Assembly: GCF_022835695.1 (NCBI RefSeq)
Contig: NZ_BQUV01000005.1
Coordinates: 496,001-560,000 of the forward strand
Direction: 5' to 3'
DNA from: Bradyrhizobium sp. Ce-3
GTDB taxonomy: Bacteria > Pseudomonadota > Alphaproteobacteria > Rhizobiales > Xanthobacteraceae
Length of the DNA stretch: 64,000 nucleotides
Shown here: positions 56,626 through 64,000 of the stretch, piece by piece
Layout: every line of letters starts with the position of its first letter
How positions within the stretch are numbered: position 1 is the stretch's first letter
Made by a program: the position numbers and the translations under genes
The notes under the pieces: model-generated
Told to the model about the DNA's origin: nothing
Seen by the model: the letters and a program-made list of their open reading frames with translations, nothing else
The model's database searches: none

Positions 56626-58650
56626 ATGCGATCCCTGTTTCGCCTGCTTGCCGCGCTGCTGCTGTGCGTTCAGCCGGCGCTCGCCTGGGAGTATTGGGGC
56701 GGCGATCGCGGGGGACAGCGCTTCTCGCCGTTGACGCAGATCACGTCGGACAATGTCGGCACGCTGGTGCGCGGCTGGGAATTCCGCACCGGCGATCTCG
56801 ACACCCGCCCGCCCGATGTGATGAAGCGCACCAAGTTCGAGGTGACGCCGCTGTTCGTCGAGGACAGCCTGATCTTCTGCACGCCGTTCAACGAGGTGAT
56901 CGCGCTCGATCCCGGCACCGGCGCGCAGAAATGGCGGTTCGATCCGCGGATCAGCATGCGGCACCGGCCGGCCAATCGTTTTGTCTGCCGCGGTGTCGCG
57001 CACTGGACCGACGATCGCGCCGCCGATGGCGCGGCCTGCAAGTCACGGATCTTCGCCGGCACCAATGACACCCGCCTGATCGCGCTCGACGCCCGGACCG
57101 GCAAGCCCTGCGCCGATTTTGGCGACCATGGCGAGATCAAGATCGACGCCGGCATGAAGCTGGAATGGCCGGGCGAGTTTCAGATCACGTCGGCGCCGGT
57201 GACCGGACGCGGTGTGGTCGTGGTCGGCTCCGCGATCGGCGACAACCGGCGGGTCGATGCGCCGCTCGGCGCGGTGCGCGCCTTCGACGCGCGGACCGGC
57301 CAGCCGCGCTGGACTTTCGATCCGCTGATACACAGCGGCGTCGAAGCTGGCCACAGCAATGTCTGGGCGCCGATGTCGGTGGACGAGGAGCGGGGCCTGG
57401 TGTTCCTGCCGACGACATCGCCCAGTCCGGACTTCTGGGGCGGCAAGCGACCCGGTAATGACGAGCACGCCAATTCCGTCGTCGCGCTGCGCATCGAGAC
57501 CGGCGAGCTGGTGTGGGCATTCCAGACCACACATCACGACGTCTGGGACTACGACCTGCCGGCGCAGCCGACGCTGACGCGGATCGACACCGGTTCGGGC
57601 ATGCGCGACGTCGTGATCCAGCCGACCAAGCAGGGCTTCGTGTTCGTGCTCGACCGCGACACCGGTAAGCCGGTGTGGCCGGTCGAGGAGCGCGCGGTGC
57701 CGCAGAACGGCGCCGAAGGCGAGAAGCTGTCGCCGACGCAGCCGTTCCCCACCCATGTGCCGCCGCTGCTGACGCAACGGATCGGCGCCGACGATGCGTT
57801 CGGCCTGGTGCCGGGCTTCGAGCGCGCGGCCTGTGAGAAGCTATTCGGGCAATCGCGCAACGAGGGCCTGTTCACGCCGCCATCGCCCCAGGGCACCGTG
57901 ATCTATCCGATGACCGGCGGCGGCGTGAACTGGGGCAGCGCGGCGTTCGATCCGGTCAACCAGATCCTCTATGCCAATGTCAGCCACGCCGTGCAGATCG
58001 TCACGCTGATCCCGCGCGACCAGGCCAAGGGCTTCAATCCGCCGCCCGGCCATGATTTCGGCCAGCAGGAGGGCGCGCCGTTTGCGATGTCGCGGGCGGT
58101 CGCGCGGTCGCCGCTCGGCACGCTCTGCAACAAGCCGCCCTGGGGCGAGACGGTGGCGGTCGATCTCAAGGCCGGAAAGATCCTCTGGCATGCGCCGGTC
58201 GGCACCAGCGAGGATCTCGCGCCGCTCGGCATCGCACTCAACACCGGCACGCCACTGCTCAGCGGCGTCGCGATCACCGCGGGCGGCCTCGTGTTCACCG
58301 GCGCGATGGACGCCTATCTGCGCGCATTCGATGCCAGGTCGGGCAAGCAGCTATGGCTCGGCCGGCTTCCGGTGCCGGGCGTCGCCAATCCGATGACCTA
58401 TCTCTGGAAGGGCGAGCAGTATGTCGTGATCGGCGCCGGCGGCCATTCCGAGGGCGGCACCTCGATCGGCGACAGCGTGGTGGCATTTCGCCTGCCTCGC
58501 CAGGGCGAGGGGGTGTCGTTGTGGGCGCGCATTATTGACCGTCCGGGCGGGCGGTTCGAGGCCAAAGCGGTCGCGGCCGCACTCGTTCTCATCGCACTCG
58601 TCGCGCTGCTGTGGCGCTGGCGGCGGGGACGTCGCGCCAGCGCTGCCTAG
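56626..58650 (+). CDS. PQQ-dependent dehydrogenase, glucose/quinate-type, C-terminal anchor
   Basis: A 674-residue exported quinoprotein with a signal peptide (residues 1-20, ALAWEYWGGDRGGQRFSPLT next). Eight-bladed propeller motifs typical of the membrane-bound glucose/quinate/shikimate group are visible: TRLIALDARTGKPCADFG, TTHHDVWDYDLPAQPTL, FVLDRDTGKPVWPVEERAVP, IYPMTGGGVNWGSAAFDP and WHAPVGTSEDLAP. Instead of the usual N-terminal membrane helices it has one C-terminal helix (AKAVAAALVLIALVALLWRW). It should oxidise sugars or quinate and pass electrons to ubiquinone. The ATG follows GGGAGGA. Confidence 0.9.
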   Translation: MRSLFRLLAALLLCVQPALAWEYWGGDRGGQRFSPLTQITSDNVGTLVRGWEFRTGDLDTRPPDVMKRTKFEVTPLFVEDSLIFCTPFNEVIALDPGTGAQKWRFDPRISMRHRPANRFVCRGVAHWTDDRAADGAACKSRIFAGTNDTRLIALDARTGKPCADFGDHGEIKIDAGMKLEWPGEFQITSAPVTGRGVVVVGSAIGDNRRVDAPLGAVRAFDARTGQPRWTFDPLIHSGVEAGHSNVWAPMSVDEERGLVFLPTTSPSPDFWGGKRPGNDEHANSVVALRIETGELVWAFQTTHHDVWDYDLPAQPTLTRIDTGSGMRDVVIQPTKQGFVFVLDRDTGKPVWPVEERAVPQNGAEGEKLSPTQPFPTHVPPLLTQRIGADDAFGLVPGFERAACEKLFGQSRNEGLFTPPSPQGTVIYPMTGGGVNWGSAAFDPVNQILYANVSHAVQIVTLIPRDQAKGFNPPPGHDFGQQEGAPFAMSRAVARSPLGTLCNKPPWGETVAVDLKAGKILWHAPVGTSEDLAPLGIALNTGTPLLSGVAITAGGLVFTGAMDAYLRAFDARSGKQLWLGRLPVPGVANPMTYLWKGEQYVVIGAGGHSEGGTSIGDSVVAFRLPRQGEGVSLWARIIDRPGGRFEAKAVAAALVLIALVALLWRWRRGRRASAA

Positions 58651-58904
58651 GGGCGCGTTCCGTTGCTAGCCTAGTTGTCCCCTATGCGCGCTCTGTCTCT
58701 TCGATGGTGGTTTTTGGACCACTTCGCGGCGCTTCCGCTGTTCAAGGACCGGTGCCGGATCAGAGTGCCACGCTGGCTTGTCCGATACTTCTGACCACTA
58801 GTCTCCGAGTGGTCCCATCCACTATTCTCCTGAAATGATCTCGAATCAGGATGAGCAGATCACCTGCATTCGCTTGCTCCTGATTTACCGAAGGTATCCA
58901 CTGG
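58651..58904. other. Junction region before the restriction-modification island
   Basis: This 254-base region separates the PQQ dehydrogenase from hsdM. No tRNA, attachment site or transposon end is recognisable. An imperfect inverted repeat, AATCAGGA ... CTCCTGATT, lies at about 58842-58885 just upstream of hsdM. Composition shifts to lower GC here. Confidence 0.5.
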
Positions 58905-61139
58905 ATGAACGTCCAACTCCACAATGAGCTCAAATCCGAAATCTGGGAAATCGCAAACCGCCTACGTGGTCCGTATCGCCCGCCTCAATACCGGCTCGTT
59001 ATGTTACCCATGGTCGTCCTGCGAAGGCTTGATTGCGTCCTTGAGCGGACCAAGGACGCCGTGCTGAAGCAACATAAGAAGCTGACGGCGCAAAAGATGC
59101 CCAAGAACGCGATGGAGAGACTGCTCGGGAAGGCAGCGGACCCAACGCGCCAACATCCTCTTTACAACACCAGCCCCTTTACCTTTGCAAAGCTGCTTGG
59201 CGATGCCGAAAACATAGCACCTAATCTCGTGTCCTACATTAACGGCTTCTCGCCGACCGCCAGGGCGATCTTTGACAAGTTCAAATTCAACGACCAGATC
59301 GAAAAGCTGGATTCCAGCAATCGGTTATTCACGATCGTCAAGGCGATGGCGGACGTAGACCTACACCCGGACCGCATCGTTAACCTGCAAATGGGGTATC
59401 TGTTCGAGCATCTGGTGATGCGCTTCAACGAACAGGCGAACGAGGAGGCCGGCGACCACTTCACCCCGCGCGAAGTCATCCGCTTAATGGCCAATCTCGT
59501 CTACACGGGCGAGAAGGACGTCTACCGGCCAGGCATCTTCCGTACGATCTATGATCCGGCTTGCGGTACAGGTGGAATGCTGTCGGAATCCGAAAAGTTC
59601 ATTCTCGACCAGAACGATGGGGCAAACCTCGCTCTCTTCGGGCAGGAATATAACGACGAGTCCTGGGCCATCTGTTGCTCCGATATGCTCATTAAGGACG
59701 AGGACACAAGCAGCATCGTGCTTGCGGATACGTTGGGCGACGGCAAGACATTCGATGGATTTCAGGGCAAGCAGTTTCACTATCTTTTGGCCAATCCTCC
59801 ATTTGGAGTGGAGTGGAAGGACCAGCAAAAGGTCGTTGAAAAGGAGCACAATGAACTAGGCTTTTCCGGCCGCTTCGGCGCCGGACTACCAGCAATCAAC
59901 GATGGCTCGCTGCTGTTCTTGCAGCACATGATTTCCAAGATGCACCCTTTCAAGAAAGGGGATGAAGACGCGGTCGGTTCCAAGATCGCCATCGTTTTCA
60001 ACGGCTCGCCGCTCTTCTCCGGCGATGCCGGGTCGGGTCCGTCGAACATCAGGCGCTGGATCATCGAGAACGATTGGCTGGATGCCATCGTCGCCATGCC
60101 GGATCAGCTTTTCTACAACACCGGCATCTTCACCTATGTCTGGCTTGTTACAAATCGCAAGGCGCCCGAGCGACGCGGCAAGGTGCAGTTGATTGACGGG
60201 ACCCGCTTCTTCGAGCGCATGACGAAGAGCCTCAACAACAAGCGCAACCAAGTCACCGAAGCCCAGATTCGGCAGTTGACCCGCATCTACGGCAACTGTC
60301 TCGATGGCGAGACGGCCGAAGTATCCATCGATGGCAACCGTGAAACGCGCGTCGTCTCTCGCATCTTTGAGAACCGAGAGTTCGGCTTCCTCAAGGTGAC
60401 TGTCGAGCGCCCCCTGCGCATGAATTTCGAGGCCACAGCGGAACGCATCGCTCGACTGGATGACCAAACTGCCTTCATTAATCTCGCCATCTCAAAGAAG
60501 CGTAAGGACGAAGCCACTGCGGCCGCGGAAATCGAAGAGGGGCGCAAGCTTCAAGGTGCCGTCCGCGCCATCTTGGCCAAGTTGAAAGGCAAGGGCCGAT
60601 ATATGGATCGCGAGATGTTCGAGGTTGATCTCGATAGCGCGGCAAAAAGAGCCGGATTCGCGCTTGCCGCGGCGCTCAAGAAGGCGATTTTTGCTGCATT
60701 GGGGGAGCGCGACCCGAACGCCGAGATCTGCCGCGACGGTAAGGGCAGGCCTGAGCCGGACAGCGAGTTGCGTGATACGGAGAACATCCCTCTCCCTGAG
60801 ACCTTCGAGATGCCAAGGGCATTTCTAGACGTGGTGAACAAGAAGGAGAACGTCGCGCACAGGGGGGCGGCATTACCGATGTTCTTCGGCCCGGATAAGC
60901 CAAACGAATACCTTGTAGAGGCGATGACCCCTTTTATCGAGGACTACATGGCGCGCGAAGTGCTGCCCCACGTGCCGGATGCGTGGGTGGACTATGACAA
61001 GACCAAGGTGGGTTACGAAGTCCCGATCAATCGGCACTTCTATGTCTACAAGTCGCCACGCGAGCTGGGCGAGATAGAGGCAGAAATCGCTGCACTGGAA
61101 GGTGAGATTGCCGAGTTGTTAAAGGGGCTGACGGCGTGA
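58905..61139 (+). CDS. hsdM: Type I restriction-modification DNA methyltransferase subunit HsdM
   Basis: A 744-residue N6-adenine methyltransferase. The N-terminal HsdM helical domain (ELKSEIWEIANRLRGPYRPP) is followed by the SAM-binding motif DPACGTGGM (residues 217-225) and the catalytic NPPF (297-300). The C-terminal ~220 residues include a long helical part ending EIEAEIAALEGEIAELLKG that packs with HsdS. The length exceeds classical EcoKI HsdM (529) but is common in this subfamily. It overlaps hsdS by four bases. Codon use is less GC-biased than upstream genes, suggesting horizontal transfer. Confidence 0.97.
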   Translation: MNVQLHNELKSEIWEIANRLRGPYRPPQYRLVMLPMVVLRRLDCVLERTKDAVLKQHKKLTAQKMPKNAMERLLGKAADPTRQHPLYNTSPFTFAKLLGDAENIAPNLVSYINGFSPTARAIFDKFKFNDQIEKLDSSNRLFTIVKAMADVDLHPDRIVNLQMGYLFEHLVMRFNEQANEEAGDHFTPREVIRLMANLVYTGEKDVYRPGIFRTIYDPACGTGGMLSESEKFILDQNDGANLALFGQEYNDESWAICCSDMLIKDEDTSSIVLADTLGDGKTFDGFQGKQFHYLLANPPFGVEWKDQQKVVEKEHNELGFSGRFGAGLPAINDGSLLFLQHMISKMHPFKKGDEDAVGSKIAIVFNGSPLFSGDAGSGPSNIRRWIIENDWLDAIVAMPDQLFYNTGIFTYVWLVTNRKAPERRGKVQLIDGTRFFERMTKSLNNKRNQVTEAQIRQLTRIYGNCLDGETAEVSIDGNRETRVVSRIFENREFGFLKVTVERPLRMNFEATAERIARLDDQTAFINLAISKKRKDEATAAAEIEEGRKLQGAVRAILAKLKGKGRYMDREMFEVDLDSAAKRAGFALAAALKKAIFAALGERDPNAEICRDGKGRPEPDSELRDTENIPLPETFEMPRAFLDVVNKKENVAHRGAALPMFFGPDKPNEYLVEAMTPFIEDYMAREVLPHVPDAWVDYDKTKVGYEVPINRHFYVYKSPRELGEIEAEIAALEGEIAELLKGLTA

Positions 61140-62380
61140 CCACTTTCAGCGAGATTCGGTTGAAGTTCACCTCGGGCGAGCCGCTAAAGTACGGCGCCAA
61201 TGCGGCTGCCGAGTTTGACAATCCCGACTGGCCCAGATTCGTGAGGATCACAGATATTGACGACACCGGAGGGCTCCGCGAGGAGACCTTTCGTTCACTG
61301 CCTCCAGAAGCGGCGAAATCATATCTGTTACGCGAAGGTGATGTCCTGCTCGCCCGTAGCGGCGCCACTGTAGGAAAATCATTCATCTACGAGAAACAAT
61401 GGGGCGAGGCTTGCTATGCTGGCTATCTGATCCGGCTCCGTGTGTCTGACGAGTATGACGCACGCTACATCTATTGGTGTCTTCAGGGTTCCGGGTATTG
61501 GTCTGATATCGAATCAAATCTAATTCAGGCAACTATCCAGAACGTTAGCGCTGAAAGGTATTCGAACTTTAGGGTGCCTTCACCACTGCTCGAAACTCAG
61601 CGACGAATTGCGCGGTTTTTGGATGAGAAGATAGCGCGGATCGATGGCCTGATCGAAAAGAAACGTGCCCTTCTGGATCGGTTGGCTGAACGGCGCCAAA
61701 CCCTCATCACCAGCGCCGTCACCAAGGGACTCAATCCCGCCGTCCTGATGAAACCTTCCGGCATCGACTGGCTGGGCGAAATCCCCGCGCACTGGAATCT
61801 CGTTCCCTTCAAGTGGCGCTGCCGAATAGAGAGCGGACAGGTTGACCCCCGCGAGCCGGAGTTTGCTAATATGCCGCTAATTGCCCCGGACCATATCGAA
61901 AGTGGGACAGGCCGCCTTTACGAGGTTGCGAGTGCGGCAGAGCAAGGGGCAATTAGCGGGAAATACCTCTGTCCCCCTGGAAGTATTCTCTACTCGAAAA
62001 TTCGACCCGCATTGCGCAAAGTGGCTCTCTACGAGGGAGCATGCCTTTGCAGCGCAGACATGTATGCAATCGACGCGAACTCACATTTTTTTCGAGAGTA
62101 CCTTTTCTATTTCCTGCTTACGGACGCTTTCACCTCCTATGCAGAACTTGAATCCCTTCGAGTCGCGATGCCGAAGGTCAACAGGGAGGCGCTTGGCGCC
62201 TTTCCCTTGCCCCTTCCCGATAAAGGGGAGCAGCGCGAAATCGCGATCTTCTGTAAGGAGGCCGACCATAACCACCGGAACGTCACCGATCGCGTCGACG
62301 ATAGCATCGTGAAACTGGAAGATTACCGTATGACCCTCATTACCGCCGCCGTTACAGGACGTATCTCGGAGCTAGCATGA
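61136..62380 (+). CDS. hsdS: Type I restriction-modification specificity subunit HsdS
   Basis: A 414-residue specificity subunit with two target-recognition domains. The first (about 1-160) contains REGDVLLARSGATVGKSFIY and ends PLLETQRRIARFL; the central conserved helix is FLDEKIARIDGLIEKKRALL with RLAERRQTLITSAVTKGLNP and GIDWLGEIPAHWNLVPFKWR. The second domain (about 225-365) is followed by KGEQREIAIFCKEADHNH and the final helix KLEDYRMTLITAAVTGR. GTG start at 61136 overlapping the hsdM stop; its stop overlaps the next ATG. Confidence 0.96.
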   Translation: MTTFSEIRLKFTSGEPLKYGANAAAEFDNPDWPRFVRITDIDDTGGLREETFRSLPPEAAKSYLLREGDVLLARSGATVGKSFIYEKQWGEACYAGYLIRLRVSDEYDARYIYWCLQGSGYWSDIESNLIQATIQNVSAERYSNFRVPSPLLETQRRIARFLDEKIARIDGLIEKKRALLDRLAERRQTLITSAVTKGLNPAVLMKPSGIDWLGEIPAHWNLVPFKWRCRIESGQVDPREPEFANMPLIAPDHIESGTGRLYEVASAAEQGAISGKYLCPPGSILYSKIRPALRKVALYEGACLCSADMYAIDANSHFFREYLFYFLLTDAFTSYAELESLRVAMPKVNREALGAFPLPLPDKGEQREIAIFCKEADHNHRNVTDRVDDSIVKLEDYRMTLITAAVTGRISELA

Positions 62381-62964
62381 CTCTCGATGTGTCCAGTTAC
62401 TTCGATCACATCAAGGCGTATATCAGCGAGAAATACATCGTCCATCGCGGTGAGGGTGGTGAGATTGTTCTTACGGAGGCATATTTCCGCGAGGGCGAAA
62501 CCAAAAAGTCCACCCGGATTGTTCGACTGCCGTACCGGGGCAAGGCGTTCGCCATAAAGCTCGATGGCCGAAACGACCCACTCTTCCACTTCCTCGATAA
62601 CAACGGGAAGGAGTGGTCAAAACGGTGTGACTTCATTGTGTTTCAATGCATCAACCGCAAGATCATGGCCCACCTCTTTGAGTTTAAGACAAAGAGTTTG
62701 GATGCAGGGTCAATTGTCGATCAACTTAAATCGGGCGCGCATTGGTGCGCCTGCCTCCGTAAGGTGGTCGAACAATATACGGGTGATAGCAGGCCGCTAA
62801 AGCTCAAGAAGTTCGTTCTCACTGAGAACAACAGTCCCGCTGCCTATTTGGACGCGGCGAACAAATATCTCGCGCGAGACCCGTCCGTGCGGCACTATCA
62901 TTATGACGAAATTGAAACTCTTACACTTGATGATCTTGAGAACGATTCTGTAAACACGGTTTGA
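62377..62964 (+). CDS. Accessory protein of the type I RM operon, PD-(D/E)XK-like pattern
   Basis: A 195-residue soluble protein of no family I recognise. Residues 82-130 read as CDFIVFQCINRKIMAHLFEF then KTKSLDAGSIVDQLKSGAHW: Asp85, Glu102-x-Lys104 and Gln116, each on strand-like or following-helix segments. This D...ExK...Q order matches the PD-(D/E)XK nuclease core (as in HsdR). The N-terminal ~70 residues are alpha/beta, with a basic patch ETKKSTRIVRLPYRGK. It is translationally coupled to hsdS (ATGA) and eight bases before hsdR. Nuclease or structural mimic is an inference. Confidence 0.85.
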   Translation: MTLDVSSYFDHIKAYISEKYIVHRGEGGEIVLTEAYFREGETKKSTRIVRLPYRGKAFAIKLDGRNDPLFHFLDNNGKEWSKRCDFIVFQCINRKIMAHLFEFKTKSLDAGSIVDQLKSGAHWCACLRKVVEQYTGDSRPLKLKKFVLTENNSPAAYLDAANKYLARDPSVRHYHYDEIETLTLDDLENDSVNTV

Positions 62965-62972
62965 GGGTAACA

Positions 62973-64000
62973 ATGCCCGAACATACTGAGCGGCACTTCG
63001 AGACCGCGATCGAAGCTGGTTTGACCAGTGCAGGTGGCTATGCCAAGCGCCCGCCTACCACCTATGACGAGGTGCTGGCGCTCTTTCCCGAGGACGTTAC
63101 GGGCTTTCTGAAGGACAGTCAGGCGACAAAGTGGGGACAACTTGAGGCGCTGCTTGGGATTCGAACCGAAGCGACAGTGCTCGACAGCCTCGTCAAGGAA
63201 CTTGACATCAAGGGTACGCTGCACGTCCTGCGGCACGGGTTCAAATGTTACGGCAAGATCTTCCGGCTCGCTTATTTTCGCCCCAACTCCAGCATGAATG
63301 CCGAAGCCGCACACGACTACGCGAAGAACCGACTGACCATTACCCGGCAGGTCGCTTTCGCCTCCGCCATGAAGAAGGCTGACGGCACGAATCGGCGCTG
63401 CATCATTGACGTGACGCTTGCTGTGAACGGGTTGCCTTTGGTGACAGCCGAGCTCAAAAACCCTCTGACCGGTCAGCGGGCGGCGAGCGCCGTGCAACAA
63501 TATATGGAAGACCGAGACGATCGTGATCTTCTGTTCTCCTTCAAGAAGCGTGCGCTGGTACATTTCGCAGTGGACCCCGACGAAGCTTGGATGACCACCC
63601 GGCTCAAGGGCAAGGAGACGGTCTTCCTGCCGTTCAACCGGGGCAACAATCACGGTGCTGGCAACCCTCCTGTAGAAGGCAACTGGAAGACGCAGTACCT
63701 TTGGGATGAGGTCCTTGAGGCCAATAGCCTCTTGGACATCCTGCAACGCTTCATGCACCTAGAAGTGAAGGAACGGCAGGTCAAGACCGACAAGGGCGCG
63801 CGGACGATCCGAAAAGAAACGATGATCTTCCCGCGCTATCACCAACTTTACGCGGTGCGGAGGCTCGTTGCGCATGCGCGCCAGAATGGATCGGGACGCA
63901 ATTACTTGATCCAGCATTCTGCAGGTTCAGGAAAATCAAACTCCATTGCCTGGCTAGCCCATCGCCTTGCCAGCCTGCACGATTCCAAGGACGAGAAGGT
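62973..64000 (+). CDS. hsdR: Type I restriction endonuclease subunit HsdR (3' end beyond window)
   Basis: The first 342 residues of HsdR are in the window; the frame is open to the end. It begins MPEHTERHFETAIEAGLTSA. The N-terminal PD-(D/E)XK nuclease core has Asp146 (CIIDVTLAVNGLPLVTAELK), Glu160-x-Lys162 and Gln175 in AVQQYMED. The translocase domain begins with Walker A GSGKS at 318-322 (QHSAGSGKSNSIAWLAHRL). HsdR cleaves unmodified DNA after ATP-driven translocation. The remaining helicase part should lie to the right of the window. Confidence 0.95.
   Translation, partial: MPEHTERHFETAIEAGLTSAGGYAKRPPTTYDEVLALFPEDVTGFLKDSQATKWGQLEALLGIRTEATVLDSLVKELDIKGTLHVLRHGFKCYGKIFRLAYFRPNSSMNAEAAHDYAKNRLTITRQVAFASAMKKADGTNRRCIIDVTLAVNGLPLVTAELKNPLTGQRAASAVQQYMEDRDDRDLLFSFKKRALVHFAVDPDEAWMTTRLKGKETVFLPFNRGNNHGAGNPPVEGNWKTQYLWDEVLEANSLLDILQRFMHLEVKERQVKTDKGARTIRKETMIFPRYHQLYAVRRLVAHARQNGSGRNYLIQHSAGSGKSNSIAWLAHRLASLHDSKDEK

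Noticed and set aside
58651-58904. Possible tRNA or attachment site at the edge of the RM island
   Set aside because: No cloverleaf, CCA end or direct repeat could be found by eye.

Overview
The window looks like a chromosomal segment of a Bradyrhizobium-type alphaproteobacterium (Nitrobacteraceae). The evidence is very high GC with strong third-position G/C bias, a split flagellar cluster of rhizobial gene order and content (fliL-fliM-DUF6468-MotE-like, flgF-flgG-flgA-flgH, fliO-fliP, flgB-flgC-fliE-fliQ-fliR-flhB) followed by a CckA-type hybrid kinase, perfect or near-perfect CtrA boxes in front of flagellar transcription units, and dispersed palindromic intergenic repeats. The species assignment is an inference from these features.

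Layout. 0-5.2 kb: an ArsR/SRPBCC pair, small conserved genes (DUF1801, GNAT, PAP2) and two small reverse genes, one of which has its 3' end triplicated. 5.5-31.9 kb: flagellar genes in four transcription units, interrupted by a hicAB toxin-antitoxin pair (12.3-12.9 kb) and by a metabolic block (17-23.6 kb: glyoxalase-like, LysR, SDR, MFS transporter, aminotransferase, VOC protein). A 1291-residue exported TPR protein follows hicAB, and cckA closes the block. CckA controls CtrA in alphaproteobacteria, so the CtrA boxes at 9.15, 13.01 and 25.63 kb and cckA at 29.3 kb fit one cell-cycle/motility circuit.

32-41 kb: a Tim44-like protein, a lectin-like exported protein, tandem DUF3606, GST, GFA, an ICMT-like methyltransferase, a second ArsR/SRPBCC pair, a Kazal-domain protein, class I fumarase and DUF429. 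41.3-44.9 kb: a TetR regulator, a divergent carotenoid cleavage oxygenase and a nearby membrane protein share four copies of a 19-bp palindrome in two similarly built promoter regions. This is a clear small regulon visible from sequence alone.

45-58.6 kb: a SET-domain protein with a repetitive basic tail, an NsrR-like Rrf2 regulator divergent from a truncated haemoglobin with an NsrR-like site between them, an HTH regulator divergent from two small membrane proteins, DsbA, NIPSNAP, transglutaminase, a CelD-like acetyltransferase, an SDR, a lipoprotein, an exported caspase-fold protein and a PQQ-dependent dehydrogenase. 58.9-64 kb: a type I restriction-modification operon with more mixed codon use (hsdM-hsdS-accessory-hsdR, the last cut by the window end). 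The accessory gene, translationally coupled between hsdS and hsdR, carries a D...ExK...Q arrangement like PD-(D/E)XK nucleases and is a good candidate for an undescribed component.
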